Shown here one piece after another: positions 1 through 5,336 of a stretch of DNA of 6,397 bases (positions are counted from its first letter, which is position 1; the number at the start of each line of letters is the position of its first letter). Source of the DNA: JAUIHN01 sp964556075 (GTDB lineage: Bacteria; Patescibacteriota; Saccharimonadia; Saccharimonadales; Saccharimonadaceae); NCBI GenBank assembly GCA_964556075.1, contig CAZKUV010000041.1:1-6397 (forward strand). The letters are read 5' to 3'. Made by a program: the position numbers and the translations under genes. The notes under the pieces were generated by a model. The model ran no database searches. It worked only from the letters and a program-made list of their open reading frames with translations, and was not told the DNA's origin.

Positions 1-141
1 TGTATTAGTTGCGGTAATGTTATCGCTATCGAAGAAAATAAGACGCTAGAGCGGATAATCCAAGAGCTCGGATCCAAGCATGGTTTTCGTATTCAGTCAC
101 ATCAAATTGAACTGATGGGTTATTGCCCTGAGTGCAAGTAA
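1..141 (+). CDS. Fur-family metalloregulator, C-terminal fragment
   Basis: The window opens inside this gene; 46 codons and a TAA stop are visible and the 5' part lies outside. The fragment starts with C-I-S-C-G and ends with G-Y-C-P-E-C-K. These are the two CxxC pairs that hold the structural zinc in the dimerisation domain of Fur, Zur and PerR proteins. Between them is the usual G-F-x-(I/V)-x-x-H-x-I-E-L pattern, with the metal-site His at residue 34. The family comprises cytoplasmic DNA-binding repressors that respond to metals or peroxide. The missing N-terminal part would contain the winged helix, so the metal specificity cannot be read directly. The COG0523-type GTPase about 1.1 kb downstream makes a zinc regulator (Zur) the most likely subtype, which is inference. 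The next gene starts 14 bases after the stop. Confidence 0.85.
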   Translation, partial: CISCGNVIAIEENKTLERIIQELGSKHGFRIQSHQIELMGYCPECK

Positions 142-143
142 AA

Positions 144-149
144 TATAAT
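144..149 (+). promoter_or_regulatory. Putative -10 element (TATAAT) for the GH3 gene, leaderless layout
   Basis: A perfect TATAAT lies exactly six bases before the ATG at 156. Transcription normally starts about seven bases after the hexamer, so the mRNA would begin at the start codon. There is no Shine-Dalgarno sequence before this ATG, which fits a leaderless message. No good -35 is seen at 16-18 bp spacing (the bases around 121-127 match poorly), so co-transcription with the upstream regulator gene is also possible. Confidence 0.45.
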
Positions 150-155
150 AGATTT

Positions 156-1278
156 ATGCAAAAGCGGAATCGCTTCATATATCTTCTTATAGCTATAGGT
201 ATTCTAGTAGGCATACTCTACGTCACATTCAATAACACTACTGATCAGGAAATAGCCGTTATTGGGGGAGATATAGAAACTGATAGACAAGCAGAATTGC
301 TGAGCTGTATTACTCGACTGCCATTAAAGATGAAAATTGGTCAAAAATTAATGGTCGCTGGGTATAAAGACAAGCTACAGTATCAGACCCCGCTCCTAGC
401 AGATTTATTTATTGGCGGAATTATCGTCATGAATGAAGTGGAGTCTGAACAAATTACTCACCTTCGCAATAGCCTGACAATTGCACCGCTTATCGCTGTC
501 GACCAAGAAGGTGGCTCTGTCCAACGATACAAAAGCATCGGCATATTACCAGCCGCCCAAGATATGGCAAAATACTCAGCTGATAAGGCTTACGAATTGT
601 ATCTTAAAGACTATACAGATCTTAAGAAACTTGGGATTACGACTAACTTCGCACCAGTAGTAGACATCCTCAGCGCGTCGCCCAACCCCCTGCCTGGTCG
701 AATCTTTTCAGACTCCTTATCGGAAGTAATACGCTTTGCTAGGGAAAACATTCGCGCGGCCAAGCAAGCTGGTATTACTCCAGTCATCAAACACTTCCCT
801 GGTCTCGGCAGCGCAACCGGTAACACTGATTTTGAATCTGCGACAACCGACCCACTCTCAATGTTGAAAGACAGAGATATTGTTCCGTACAAAGAACTGG
901 CCACTTTGCAACCAGATATAATGGTCGGCAACATGATCGTCCCAGATTTAACCGATGGAGATCCCGCAANNNNNNNNNNNNNNNNNNNNNNNNNNNNNNN
1001 NNNNNNNNNNTAGCGATTCGTTGACTGCTCAAGCTGTTCCTGGAAATTTAAACGATGCGGTATTTAAGTCATGGCTTGCAGGAGTAGACATAGCGTTGAT
1101 CGTTCAAAGTGAAGTTAATACGGCAAACTTGGGCAGATATCTTATCGATATAATCGACTTCAGCACAACAGCAGTTCAACAAAACAAAATCGACATGGTT
1201 GCGATAGATAACTCAGTGCTACGCATCTTTAACCGAAAGCAGATTGACCCGTGTCGACTAGCTGAGGAACATACTTAA
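156..1278 (+). CDS. Membrane-anchored glycoside hydrolase family 3 protein (NagZ-like), interrupted by an assembly gap
   Basis: GH3 enzymes of this type remove beta-linked N-acetylglucosamine from muropeptides or glycans. From the ATG at 156, residues 6-25 form one hydrophobic segment after basic residues and without a lipobox, so this is a signal anchor or signal peptide with the catalytic domain outside. GH3 landmarks follow: the K-I-G-Q-K-L segment, D-Q-E-G-G at residues 116-120 with V-Q-R just after it, N-F-A-P-V-V-D, and K-H-F-P-G at 212-216. After the gap, S-D-S-L carries the expected nucleophile Asp (codon 1015-1017). The NagZ loop motif G-x-x-x-G-D-S-H appears here as G-S-A-T-G-N-T-D, so the general acid/base His is replaced. 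The reading frame differs before and after the N run, which means the gap length is wrong. A GTG at 132 would add eight residues but overlaps the upstream gene. Total length near 390 residues fits a single-domain NagZ-type protein. The TAA stop overlaps that of the convergent GTPase gene. Confidence 0.85.
970..1010. other. Assembly gap (41 N) inside the GH3 gene
   Basis: A run of 41 undetermined bases separates D-P-A from S-D-S-L in the GH3 protein. The partial codons on either side (one base at 969, one at 1011) require a gap length of 3n+1 for an intact frame, and 41 does not satisfy this. GH3 proteins usually have about 20 or more residues between these motifs, so the real gap is probably nearer 60-70 bases. 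Confidence 0.95.
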
Positions 1279-2264
1279 TTTGACATGAATCGCTCGATAT
1301 CCAGCATGGAAGTACTCTCTCCAATTGCTGCGTGCAGTTCGCGCAAAACTTCATCTTTGTTAAACCCTAGACCAATCAATACAAAGGAAGTGTGAGGATT
1401 CTCATTCTCCGACCACGCTTCAGCATACATATCCCATTTTTTGCCGACTGACTGTACAATATATTTCTGTTCGTACCCTGCCATTCCAAAATACATAATT
1501 CCCTTAGTGCGGTAGACTCCTCTCGGCAATGAGCTCATAAACTTCCTGAATCTATCCGGCGATATGGGATGCGTAGTGGTAAAAACTAATGATTGGTATT
1601 CTTCATGAATATGTGTCTGCTCAGTATCCTGTTGTAATAACGATGGTTGAATACGAGAAAACTCGGGAATATCATAAAGCAGCTGAGGAGAAAGCTCCCC
1701 TCTATCAATAGGAACTAGCGGAGATTTCGTTTGATCGTTTAGTTCTGCTATCAGATTCTGTTTCGCTTTTTCCGAAAGTTGATCGCATTTTGTTAATACA
1801 ACTAAATCAGCCGCTTTTATGTGCTGATTCAGACTTCGGTGTTTTTCTACTGTTTTCCGATAATTTAGAGCATCCACCACATACACCATGCCGCCGTAAC
1901 CTACCTTTTTGTTTGGACTCAAGATCACCATTCTAGCCAACTCTTCTGGTTCAGCTAATCCGCTTGCCTCAATAACAATGACATCCGGACGCGCCGTTAA
2001 TAGGGCACTAATTGTTTCATCCAATTCTCCGCCATCCACAGAGCAACAGATACATCCATTCGTCATTTCGAGTTTCCGATCGGTCTCAGCTGAGATAAGC
2101 ATTGTATCGATATTAAGTTCGCCGAAGTCATTAACGATAACTCCGATCTTACTTCCCGCTGAATTACGGAGCAAATAATTAAGTATCGTCGTTTTACCCG
2201 ACCCTAAGAAACCAGCCAAGATAATAATCGGGACAGCTCCTTTTCTGGCGCGTCTGACAAGCAT
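1275..2264 (-). CDS. COG0523/CobW-family GTPase (G3E), putative zinc metallochaperone
   Basis: This is a cytoplasmic P-loop GTPase of the G3E family, whose members load metals into proteins or maintain metal supply. Visible motifs are Walker A G-F-L-G-S-G-K-T-T (residues 18-26), the family-defining metal-binding C-I-C-C (71-74) followed by G-G-E-L-D-E, the Walker B region I-E-A-S-G-L-A-E-P (98-106), and the guanine-specificity motif T-K-C-D (158-161). A CobW_C-type domain starts near residue 223 and runs through R-G-V-Y-R-T-K-G. A linker His-Ile-His (218-220) could bind metal. The length of 329 residues is normal for the family. The nearby Fur-family regulator points to zinc. No cobalamin or nitrile hydratase gene is present to support CobW or a nitrile hydratase activator role. 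The only ATG has no Shine-Dalgarno. An internal AAAAGGAG lies upstream of a run of ATT codons, so a non-ATG start closer to the P-loop is an unlikely alternative. The 3' end overlaps the GH3 stop codon by four bases. Confidence 0.9.
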   Translation of the reverse strand: MLVRRARKGAVPIIILAGFLGSGKTTILNYLLRNSAGSKIGVIVNDFGELNIDTMLISAETDRKLEMTNGCICCSVDGGELDETISALLTARPDVIVIEASGLAEPEELARMVILSPNKKVGYGGMVYVVDALNYRKTVEKHRSLNQHIKAADLVVLTKCDQLSEKAKQNLIAELNDQTKSPLVPIDRGELSPQLLYDIPEFSRIQPSLLQQDTEQTHIHEEYQSLVFTTTHPISPDRFRKFMSSLPRGVYRTKGIMYFGMAGYEQKYIVQSVGKKWDMYAEAWSENENPHTSFVLIGLGFNKDEVLRELHAAIGESTSMLDIERFMSN

Positions 2265-2270
2265 ATATCT

Positions 2271-2276
2271 ATGATA
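2271..2276 (-). promoter_or_regulatory. Putative -10 element (TATCAT) for the COG0523 GTPase gene
   Basis: On the minus strand TATCAT lies four bases before the ATG at 2264, again leaving little or no 5' leader. A weak -35 (TGTACG, 3 of 6 matches) is 17 bp upstream. The call rests on position and hexamer match only. Confidence 0.3.
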
Positions 2277-2298
2277 TGAAAATAAGGAATTGACGTAC

Positions 2299-2311
2299 AG
2301 AGATCATCTCT
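2299..2311. promoter_or_regulatory. Perfect 6-1-6 palindrome in the divergent promoter region, candidate operator
   Basis: AGAGAT-C-ATCTCT is a perfect inverted repeat with a single central base. It lies between the divergent GTPase and 436-residue-protein genes, touching the predicted -35 areas of both. Fur-family boxes (Fur, Zur, PerR) have a 7-1-7 layout with the same one-base centre, although the usual AAT-n-ATT core is GAT-c-ATC here. It may be an operator for the adjacent Fur-family regulator, which is inference. Confidence 0.35.
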
Positions 2312-2326
2312 AAAGCGTGACTTCTA

Positions 2327-2335
2327 TGCTACACT
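2327..2335 (+). promoter_or_regulatory. Putative extended -10 (TGCTACACT) for the 436-residue protein gene
   Basis: TG-C-TACACT has the TGn extension and TAnnnT hexamer of an extended -10. It would start transcription near 2342 and give a leader of about 29 bases carrying the GAAGGGA ribosome site. The -35 region at 17 bp is poor and overlaps the 2299-2311 palindrome. Confidence 0.35.
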
Positions 2336-2370
2336 TGCCTTAAGCAATATTTAACCTGAAGGGAAAAATT

Positions 2371-3681
2371 ATGGATAACAACGACCAAGATGCAACAATA
2401 GATGCCACCCCTGACGCAATAACTGGGGAAGTGGCTTCAAGCGAGCCGTCAATACCTGAGCCCCTTCAGCCGCAACCTGATATTGAACCCGAAACACGAT
2501 CACAAACAACACAACCAACCGAGACTCAGTTCGAAGGTGTTCCACCAGTACAGCCTCAGTCCATCGGCCAACCCGCGCCACAACCGGAGCCGAAGAAGAA
2601 ATCCAAGCGATTGTTAGTAGCAGGACTTCTTGCTGGCGCCCTCCTCATCCTTGGCGGGGGGAGTGTACTTGCCTATACTGCGTGGTATCAAAACCCTGAT
2701 AAGGTTGTGCACGACGCTATCATCAATCTTATCCAAGCAAAGTCAATGGCTACAACTGGAGCTATCACGTATGAGGATGAAGGAATTAAGATTGACTTGA
2801 CACTGGATAGCAAATCCAGTGGCAATAACGGGGATGTCAATCTCAAAGCAGGCATCTCGATAGACACAGACGCAATGAAACAGAATTTTGAGGCTAGTGG
2901 ATTTGCTCGATTTATTGATGATACTATCTATTTCAGGTTAGAGGGCGTAAAGGATATCGCCGATAAAATGTCTGGAGATAGCTCTATTTCTGGATACGCT
3001 GCAGCAATCATAGAAAAAATAGATAATAGGTGGATTAGCGTGAAAGCATCTGATTATGAAAACGCCTATGGTGATGTTTCAAAACAACAAGAGTGCTATA
3101 CCAAACTTATAGACAAGTTACAGTCTGATAAAGATATGAAAAACGAGATTGTCGACTTATATACAAATCATCGTATGGTCGCTATCGTAGACAAACTTGA
3201 CTCAAAAAAGGTCAACAACACTATTAGCTTAGGATATCAGATTGAAATTGACCAAGACGCTGCCGTACAGTTTATTCGTAGCTTGGAGAACACAACATTC
3301 GGGACCGAAATGAAAGACTGCGACGAAAATGTTAATTTAAATGAAATTGCAGATACTTTCGAAACCACAGTTGAAACTGACGATACAGAGTATACCCCTA
3401 CTATAGAGCTTTGGGTAAGCCGGTTCGGTCATGAGGTCACGGAATTTTCTATTCATGGGAACACGAGCGACTCCGGCCATCTATATATCGCTCTCCAGCC
3501 TACTTTTAACGGTGAATACTCAGTAGAAGTTCCACCAGATAGCTCTTCGTTCCAGGAAGTCATGGAGGATATCCAGTCGGTTATCGTAGACTACTATATG
3601 TCCGAATTAAACGCTAGTGGATTTACAATGCCGGCTGGCACTGATAGCGAATTTGATTTGGAATTCTTGCCAGCAGTCTAA
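2371..3681 (+). CDS. Single-pass membrane protein with Pro/Gln-rich cytoplasmic head and large extracellular domain
   Basis: I do not recognise a named family. The ATG is preceded by a clear GAAGGGA ribosome site with seven bases between. Residues 1-74 are rich in Pro, Gln, Glu and Thr and look disordered. A basic K-K-K-S-K-R (75-80) is followed by one hydrophobic helix (about 81-103). By the positive-inside rule the head is cytoplasmic and residues 104-436 are outside. The ectodomain has alternating polar/hydrophobic beta-like strands (for example D-D-T-I-Y-F-R-L-E-G and L-Y-I-A-L-Q-P) and exactly two cysteines (242 and 317), which could form a disulfide. The pattern recalls LolA/LppX-like lipid-carrying folds, but this is only a shape impression. 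It is monocistronic by layout: divergent from the GTPase gene and closed by a strong terminator. A role at the cell surface is inferred from topology only. Confidence 0.85.
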   Translation: MDNNDQDATIDATPDAITGEVASSEPSIPEPLQPQPDIEPETRSQTTQPTETQFEGVPPVQPQSIGQPAPQPEPKKKSKRLLVAGLLAGALLILGGGSVLAYTAWYQNPDKVVHDAIINLIQAKSMATTGAITYEDEGIKIDLTLDSKSSGNNGDVNLKAGISIDTDAMKQNFEASGFARFIDDTIYFRLEGVKDIADKMSGDSSISGYAAAIIEKIDNRWISVKASDYENAYGDVSKQQECYTKLIDKLQSDKDMKNEIVDLYTNHRMVAIVDKLDSKKVNNTISLGYQIEIDQDAAVQFIRSLENTTFGTEMKDCDENVNLNEIADTFETTVETDDTEYTPTIELWVSRFGHEVTEFSIHGNTSDSGHLYIALQPTFNGEYSVEVPPDSSSFQEVMEDIQSVIVDYYMSELNASGFTMPAGTDSEFDLEFLPAV

Positions 3682-3707
3682 TCGAACTGTTTGAAACTTC
3701 TAAACTT

Positions 3708-3746
3708 ATCTACCCTGCATAACTTGCGGGGTAGATGTTATTTTTA
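3708..3746 (+). terminator. Rho-independent terminator after the 436-residue protein gene
   Basis: A 12-bp stem (ATCTACCCTGCA at 3708-3719 with TGCGGGGTAGAT at 3725-3736, one T-G wobble) closes a 5-base loop. It is followed by GTTATTTTT and, further on, another T6 run. It begins 27 bases after the stop codon. Confidence 0.9.
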
Positions 3747-3765
3747 AACGATTTTTTGTTTCCTT

Positions 3766-3798
3766 TAGTGCTTGTGCCTATTGACTAAGCACTATTTT
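3766..3798 (+). terminator. Second hairpin with T-tail upstream of the surface-protein promoter
   Basis: TAGTGCTT (3766-3773) and AAGCACTA (3787-3794) form a perfect 8-bp inverted repeat around a 13-base loop, followed by TTTTAATT. It may be a backup terminator for the upstream gene. It sits 18 bases before the -35 of the next gene, so it could instead be a regulator-binding site. Confidence 0.45.
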
Positions 3799-3811
3799 AA
3801 TTGGAATGCGC

Positions 3812-3840
3812 TTGACTTTATTCGTTATGTATGATACTAT
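3812..3840 (+). promoter_or_regulatory. Strong sigma-70-type promoter for the LPRTG surface protein
   Basis: A -35 TTGACT (3812-3817) and a -10 TACTAT (3835-3840) are separated by 17 bp. The -10 has an extended TG at 3832-3833. Transcription would begin near 3847 and leave a leader of about 52 bases. This is the best-formed promoter in the window and suggests high expression. Confidence 0.75.
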
Positions 3841-3876
3841 AGCGCTGTAAATAATTATCCTTCATATTTAGGTGGT

Positions 3877-3906
3877 ATGAAGAGGAGATGGAGAGCATAT
3901 GAATAA
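3877..3906 (+). other. Possible 9-codon leader ORF overlapping the surface-protein start
   Basis: ATG at 3877 opens a short frame (M-K-R-R-W-R-A-Y-E) whose TAA stop overlaps the first codons of the surface-protein gene in another frame. An AGGTGG lies just upstream, closer than ideal. Its own sequence contains the AGGAG/GGAGAG ribosome site of the main gene. It could be chance, so this is a weak call. Confidence 0.15.
3883..3895 (+). promoter_or_regulatory. Ribosome binding site of the surface-protein gene
   Basis: AGGAG at 3883-3887 and GGAGAG at 3890-3895 precede the ATG at 3899. The first is 11 bases away and the second three, so either can pair with 16S rRNA. They fix the ATG at 3899 as the start. 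Confidence 0.7.
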
Positions 3907-4648
3907 AGTTATCGTGAGCAGTATTGCTGCTATAACAATCGCTAGCGCTGTAATTGCTAGCCCGCTCGTCGCTAATGCAATTAATATCAACAGCAACATT
4001 GGTGCTGTAATTAAGACTAGTGGCGGCGACAAAGTTAATATACTAGACAACATTGGTCTTGTTTTCAAGAACAATGGTAGTGGTAATGGCAAGGTTAATA
4101 TCCTGGACAATATTGGTGCGGTTATTAAAACTAACGGAACCCCATCAAATATCACTGGGAATATCGGTGCCGTGATCAGGATCGACGGTAAAGGTCAGGA
4201 TGTTAATAAGGTTGTCGATAGTTTGGATATTTCCAAGAATATTGGTGCCGTCATTAAAATCGATAATGTCTGTGGCACTCTTGACCAGAAAAAGATTGCC
4301 AACAATATCGGCGTAGTCATTAAGATTGAAAGCAACAAGGGTAAGTGTGAAACACCAAAGGCTCCAGAGAAACCTAAAACTCCTGAACAGCCAAAGACCC
4401 CTGAGACTCCAAAGACTCCTGAAGAGCCAAAGACCCCTGAACAACCAGAGGTTCCAGAGGAAGAGAATCCTGAATCTCCAGAAGTTCCTGAGACTCCAGA
4501 GGTTCCTGTAGTTCCTGATGAGGAAGAGGAAGTTGAGGAGCTGCCAGTTGAGCTGCCACGTACAGGAGTAAGTACATTCCCTGTAATCGCGAGTGTGCTT
4601 GGTATTCTGAGTGCCGGCGCAACCTACGCTGTTCGTCGCGACCAGTAG
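3899..4648 (+). CDS. Secreted LPRTG cell-wall-anchored protein with six NIG(A/V/L)V(I/F)K repeats
   Basis: The 249-residue product has all the parts of a sortase substrate. A Sec signal peptide (1-27) ends in A-N-A. The mature N-terminal region holds six copies of N-I-G-x-V-x-(K/R), at residues 33, 51, 71, 88, 114 and 136, with 17-26 residues from one start to the next. This periodicity suggests a small beta-repeat or solenoid fold. Two cysteines (125 and 150) flank the last repeat and could form a disulfide. Residues 151-218 are a Pro/Glu/Lys-rich stalk of P-x-x-P type (K-T-P-E-x-P units) that becomes very acidic (E-E-E-E-V-E-E). The sorting signal L-P-R-T-G (219-223) is followed by a hydrophobic segment and a R-R-D-Q tail. 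Sortase would cleave after Thr and link the protein to peptidoglycan. No sortase gene is in the window. Adhesion or host-surface contact is a reasonable but untested guess. The gene is monocistronic between its own promoter and terminator. Confidence 0.9.
   Translation: MNKVIVSSIAAITIASAVIASPLVANAININSNIGAVIKTSGGDKVNILDNIGLVFKNNGSGNGKVNILDNIGAVIKTNGTPSNITGNIGAVIRIDGKGQDVNKVVDSLDISKNIGAVIKIDNVCGTLDQKKIANNIGVVIKIESNKGKCETPKAPEKPKTPEQPKTPETPKTPEEPKTPEQPEVPEEENPESPEVPETPEVPVVPDEEEEVEELPVELPRTGVSTFPVIASVLGILSAGATYAVRRDQ
3995..4326 (+). repeat. Six imperfect repeats encoding NIGxVxK in the surface protein
   Basis: The codons for N-I-G-(A/L/V)-V-(I/F)-(K/R) recur six times, seen in DNA as variants of AAYATTGGTGCYGTNATTAA. 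Nucleotide divergence between copies (ATT/ATC, GCT/GCG/GCC) shows that the repeats are old and maintained at protein level rather than recently duplicated. Repeats 2 and 3 also share the preceding K-V-N-I-L-D segment, so that pair is the most recent duplication. Confidence 0.8.
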
Positions 4649-4666
4649 CATAACAGCGTCACATGA

Positions 4667-4704
4667 ATAGTAAAACGTCCGCTATACAGCGGACGTTTTA
4701 CTAT
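4667..4704. terminator. Bidirectional terminator between convergent surface-protein and mgtC-like genes
   Basis: A perfect 17-bp inverted repeat (4667-4683 with 4688-4704) closes a 4-base loop. The stem has the GC-rich centre ACGTCCGCT flanked by A- and T-runs, so either strand yields a hairpin ending in U-rich sequence. It lies 18 bases after the surface-protein stop and five bases beyond the mgtC-like stop, serving both genes. Confidence 0.9.
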
Positions 4705-4709
4705 GAACA

Positions 4710-5138
4710 TTAGCCGTCGCTAAATTTGCTCACGTGCGGAATTCTAGATATTAGTACGACATAAACCGCTCCAATAATTGCAATAAAATGGAAATTAAAT
4801 CCAAGTGCCATACCAATCGCGGCAGAAAACCAAATACTTGCTGCGGTCGTTACATTTGTAACTTTTTCCTGAGATTCAGATTTTAATATTACGCCAGCAC
4901 CCAAAAAGCCTATTCCTGAAACTATTTGCGCTGCGATTCGTGTCGGATCACCCATGCCTACCACTTGAGATATAAAGGCAAATAACATAGCGCCACTGAT
5001 AACTAGTGTCTGAGTGCTGATACCTGCGGGTTTACCTCTAAGCTCTCGTTCGCCTCCAATCAATAGTCCCGCGACAAGTGAAAGACATAAGTTAACTAAA
5101 AAATTAATTTCCGTACTCCCGATAAGTGTTTCAAACAT
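4710..5138 (-). CDS. MgtC/SapB-family membrane protein
   Basis: The family signature is clear. G-L-L-I-G-G-E-R-E-L-R-G-K-P-A-G-I-S-T-Q-T-L-V comes near the N-terminus, followed by I-V-S-G-I-G-F-L-G-A-G-V-I-L and then T-T-A-A-S-I-W-F-S-A-A-I-G. About four or five hydrophobic helices fill the protein, which ends after the last one, so it lacks the C-terminal ACT-like domain of longer MgtC proteins. Family members are inner-membrane proteins linked to growth at low Mg2+, acid tolerance and, in pathogens, modulation of the F-type ATPase. The function here is inferred by family only. ATGs occur at 5144 and 5138. I chose 5138 (142 residues) because it sits exactly six bases after an extended -10, giving a leaderless message; the 5144 start would add Met-His and lies directly against the -10. 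No magnesium riboswitch-like leader is possible with so short a 5' end. Confidence 0.85.
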   Translation of the reverse strand: MFETLIGSTEINFLVNLCLSLVAGLLIGGERELRGKPAGISTQTLVISGAMLFAFISQVVGMGDPTRIAAQIVSGIGFLGAGVILKSESQEKVTNVTTAASIWFSAAIGMALGFNFHFIAIIGAVYVVLISRIPHVSKFSDG

Positions 5139-5144
5139 ATGCAT

Positions 5145-5153
5145 ATTGTATCA
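5145..5153 (-). promoter_or_regulatory. Extended -10 (TGATACAAT) for the mgtC-like gene, leaderless layout
   Basis: On the minus strand TG-A-TACAAT ends six bases before the ATG at 5138, the same spacing as for the GH3 gene. No convincing -35 is seen at 16-18 bp, as is common with extended -10 promoters. No Shine-Dalgarno sequence exists for either ATG. Confidence 0.5.
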
Positions 5154-5307
5154 TTAGTATTGAACTTTTATCGAAAGTACTTCATGCAACAACAGGTCAA
5201 CCAGAATGTTCAGTTAGGTCGTCATTCGGTCGATTTGCCCACACGGAACCATTACGTGCATTTACTTGATGACGGAACATATATATTAAATAGTACATTA
5301 ACTGAAT
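5154..5307. other. Intergenic stretch without a recognised gene
   Basis: Between the mgtC-like promoter and the UvrA-like remnant I see no convincing gene. A plus-strand open frame of 94 codons crosses it, but it runs on antisense into the UvrA-like sequence and has no family motif. The last part (about 5279-5300) is very A/T-rich. Confidence 0.5.
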
Positions 5308-5336
5308 GCTCAGTATATATTTTACAAATATTGAGC
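5308..5336 (-). terminator. Hairpin over the stop codon of the UvrA-like remnant
   Basis: GCTCAGTAT (5308-5316) and ATATTGAGC (5328-5336) pair over nine positions with one G-U, around an 11-base loop that contains the TAA stop (5322-5324). There is no T-run on the minus-strand side, so it is at best a weak terminator. Confidence 0.3.

Noticed and set aside
611..934. 107-codon minus-strand frame inside the GH3 gene
   Set aside because: The plus strand encodes conserved GH3 motifs throughout this span.
1909..2178. 89-codon plus-strand frame inside the GTPase gene
   Set aside because: It is antisense to the CxCC and Walker motifs of the GTPase and has no motif of its own.
3868..4155. 95-codon hydrophobic minus-strand frame over the surface-protein start
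   Set aside because: It is antisense to the signal peptide and repeats, and also covers the ribosome site; no independent support.
4348..4530. CRISPR-like or tandem DNA repeat array in the Pro/Glu stalk
   Set aside because: The periodicity is a run of imperfect P-x-x-P codons within one reading frame, with no spacer structure.
4145..4651. 168-codon minus-strand open frame opposite the surface-protein gene
   Set aside because: It is the mirror of the repetitive Pro/Glu stalk codons (Leu/Trp/Arg-rich product), an artefact of biased composition.
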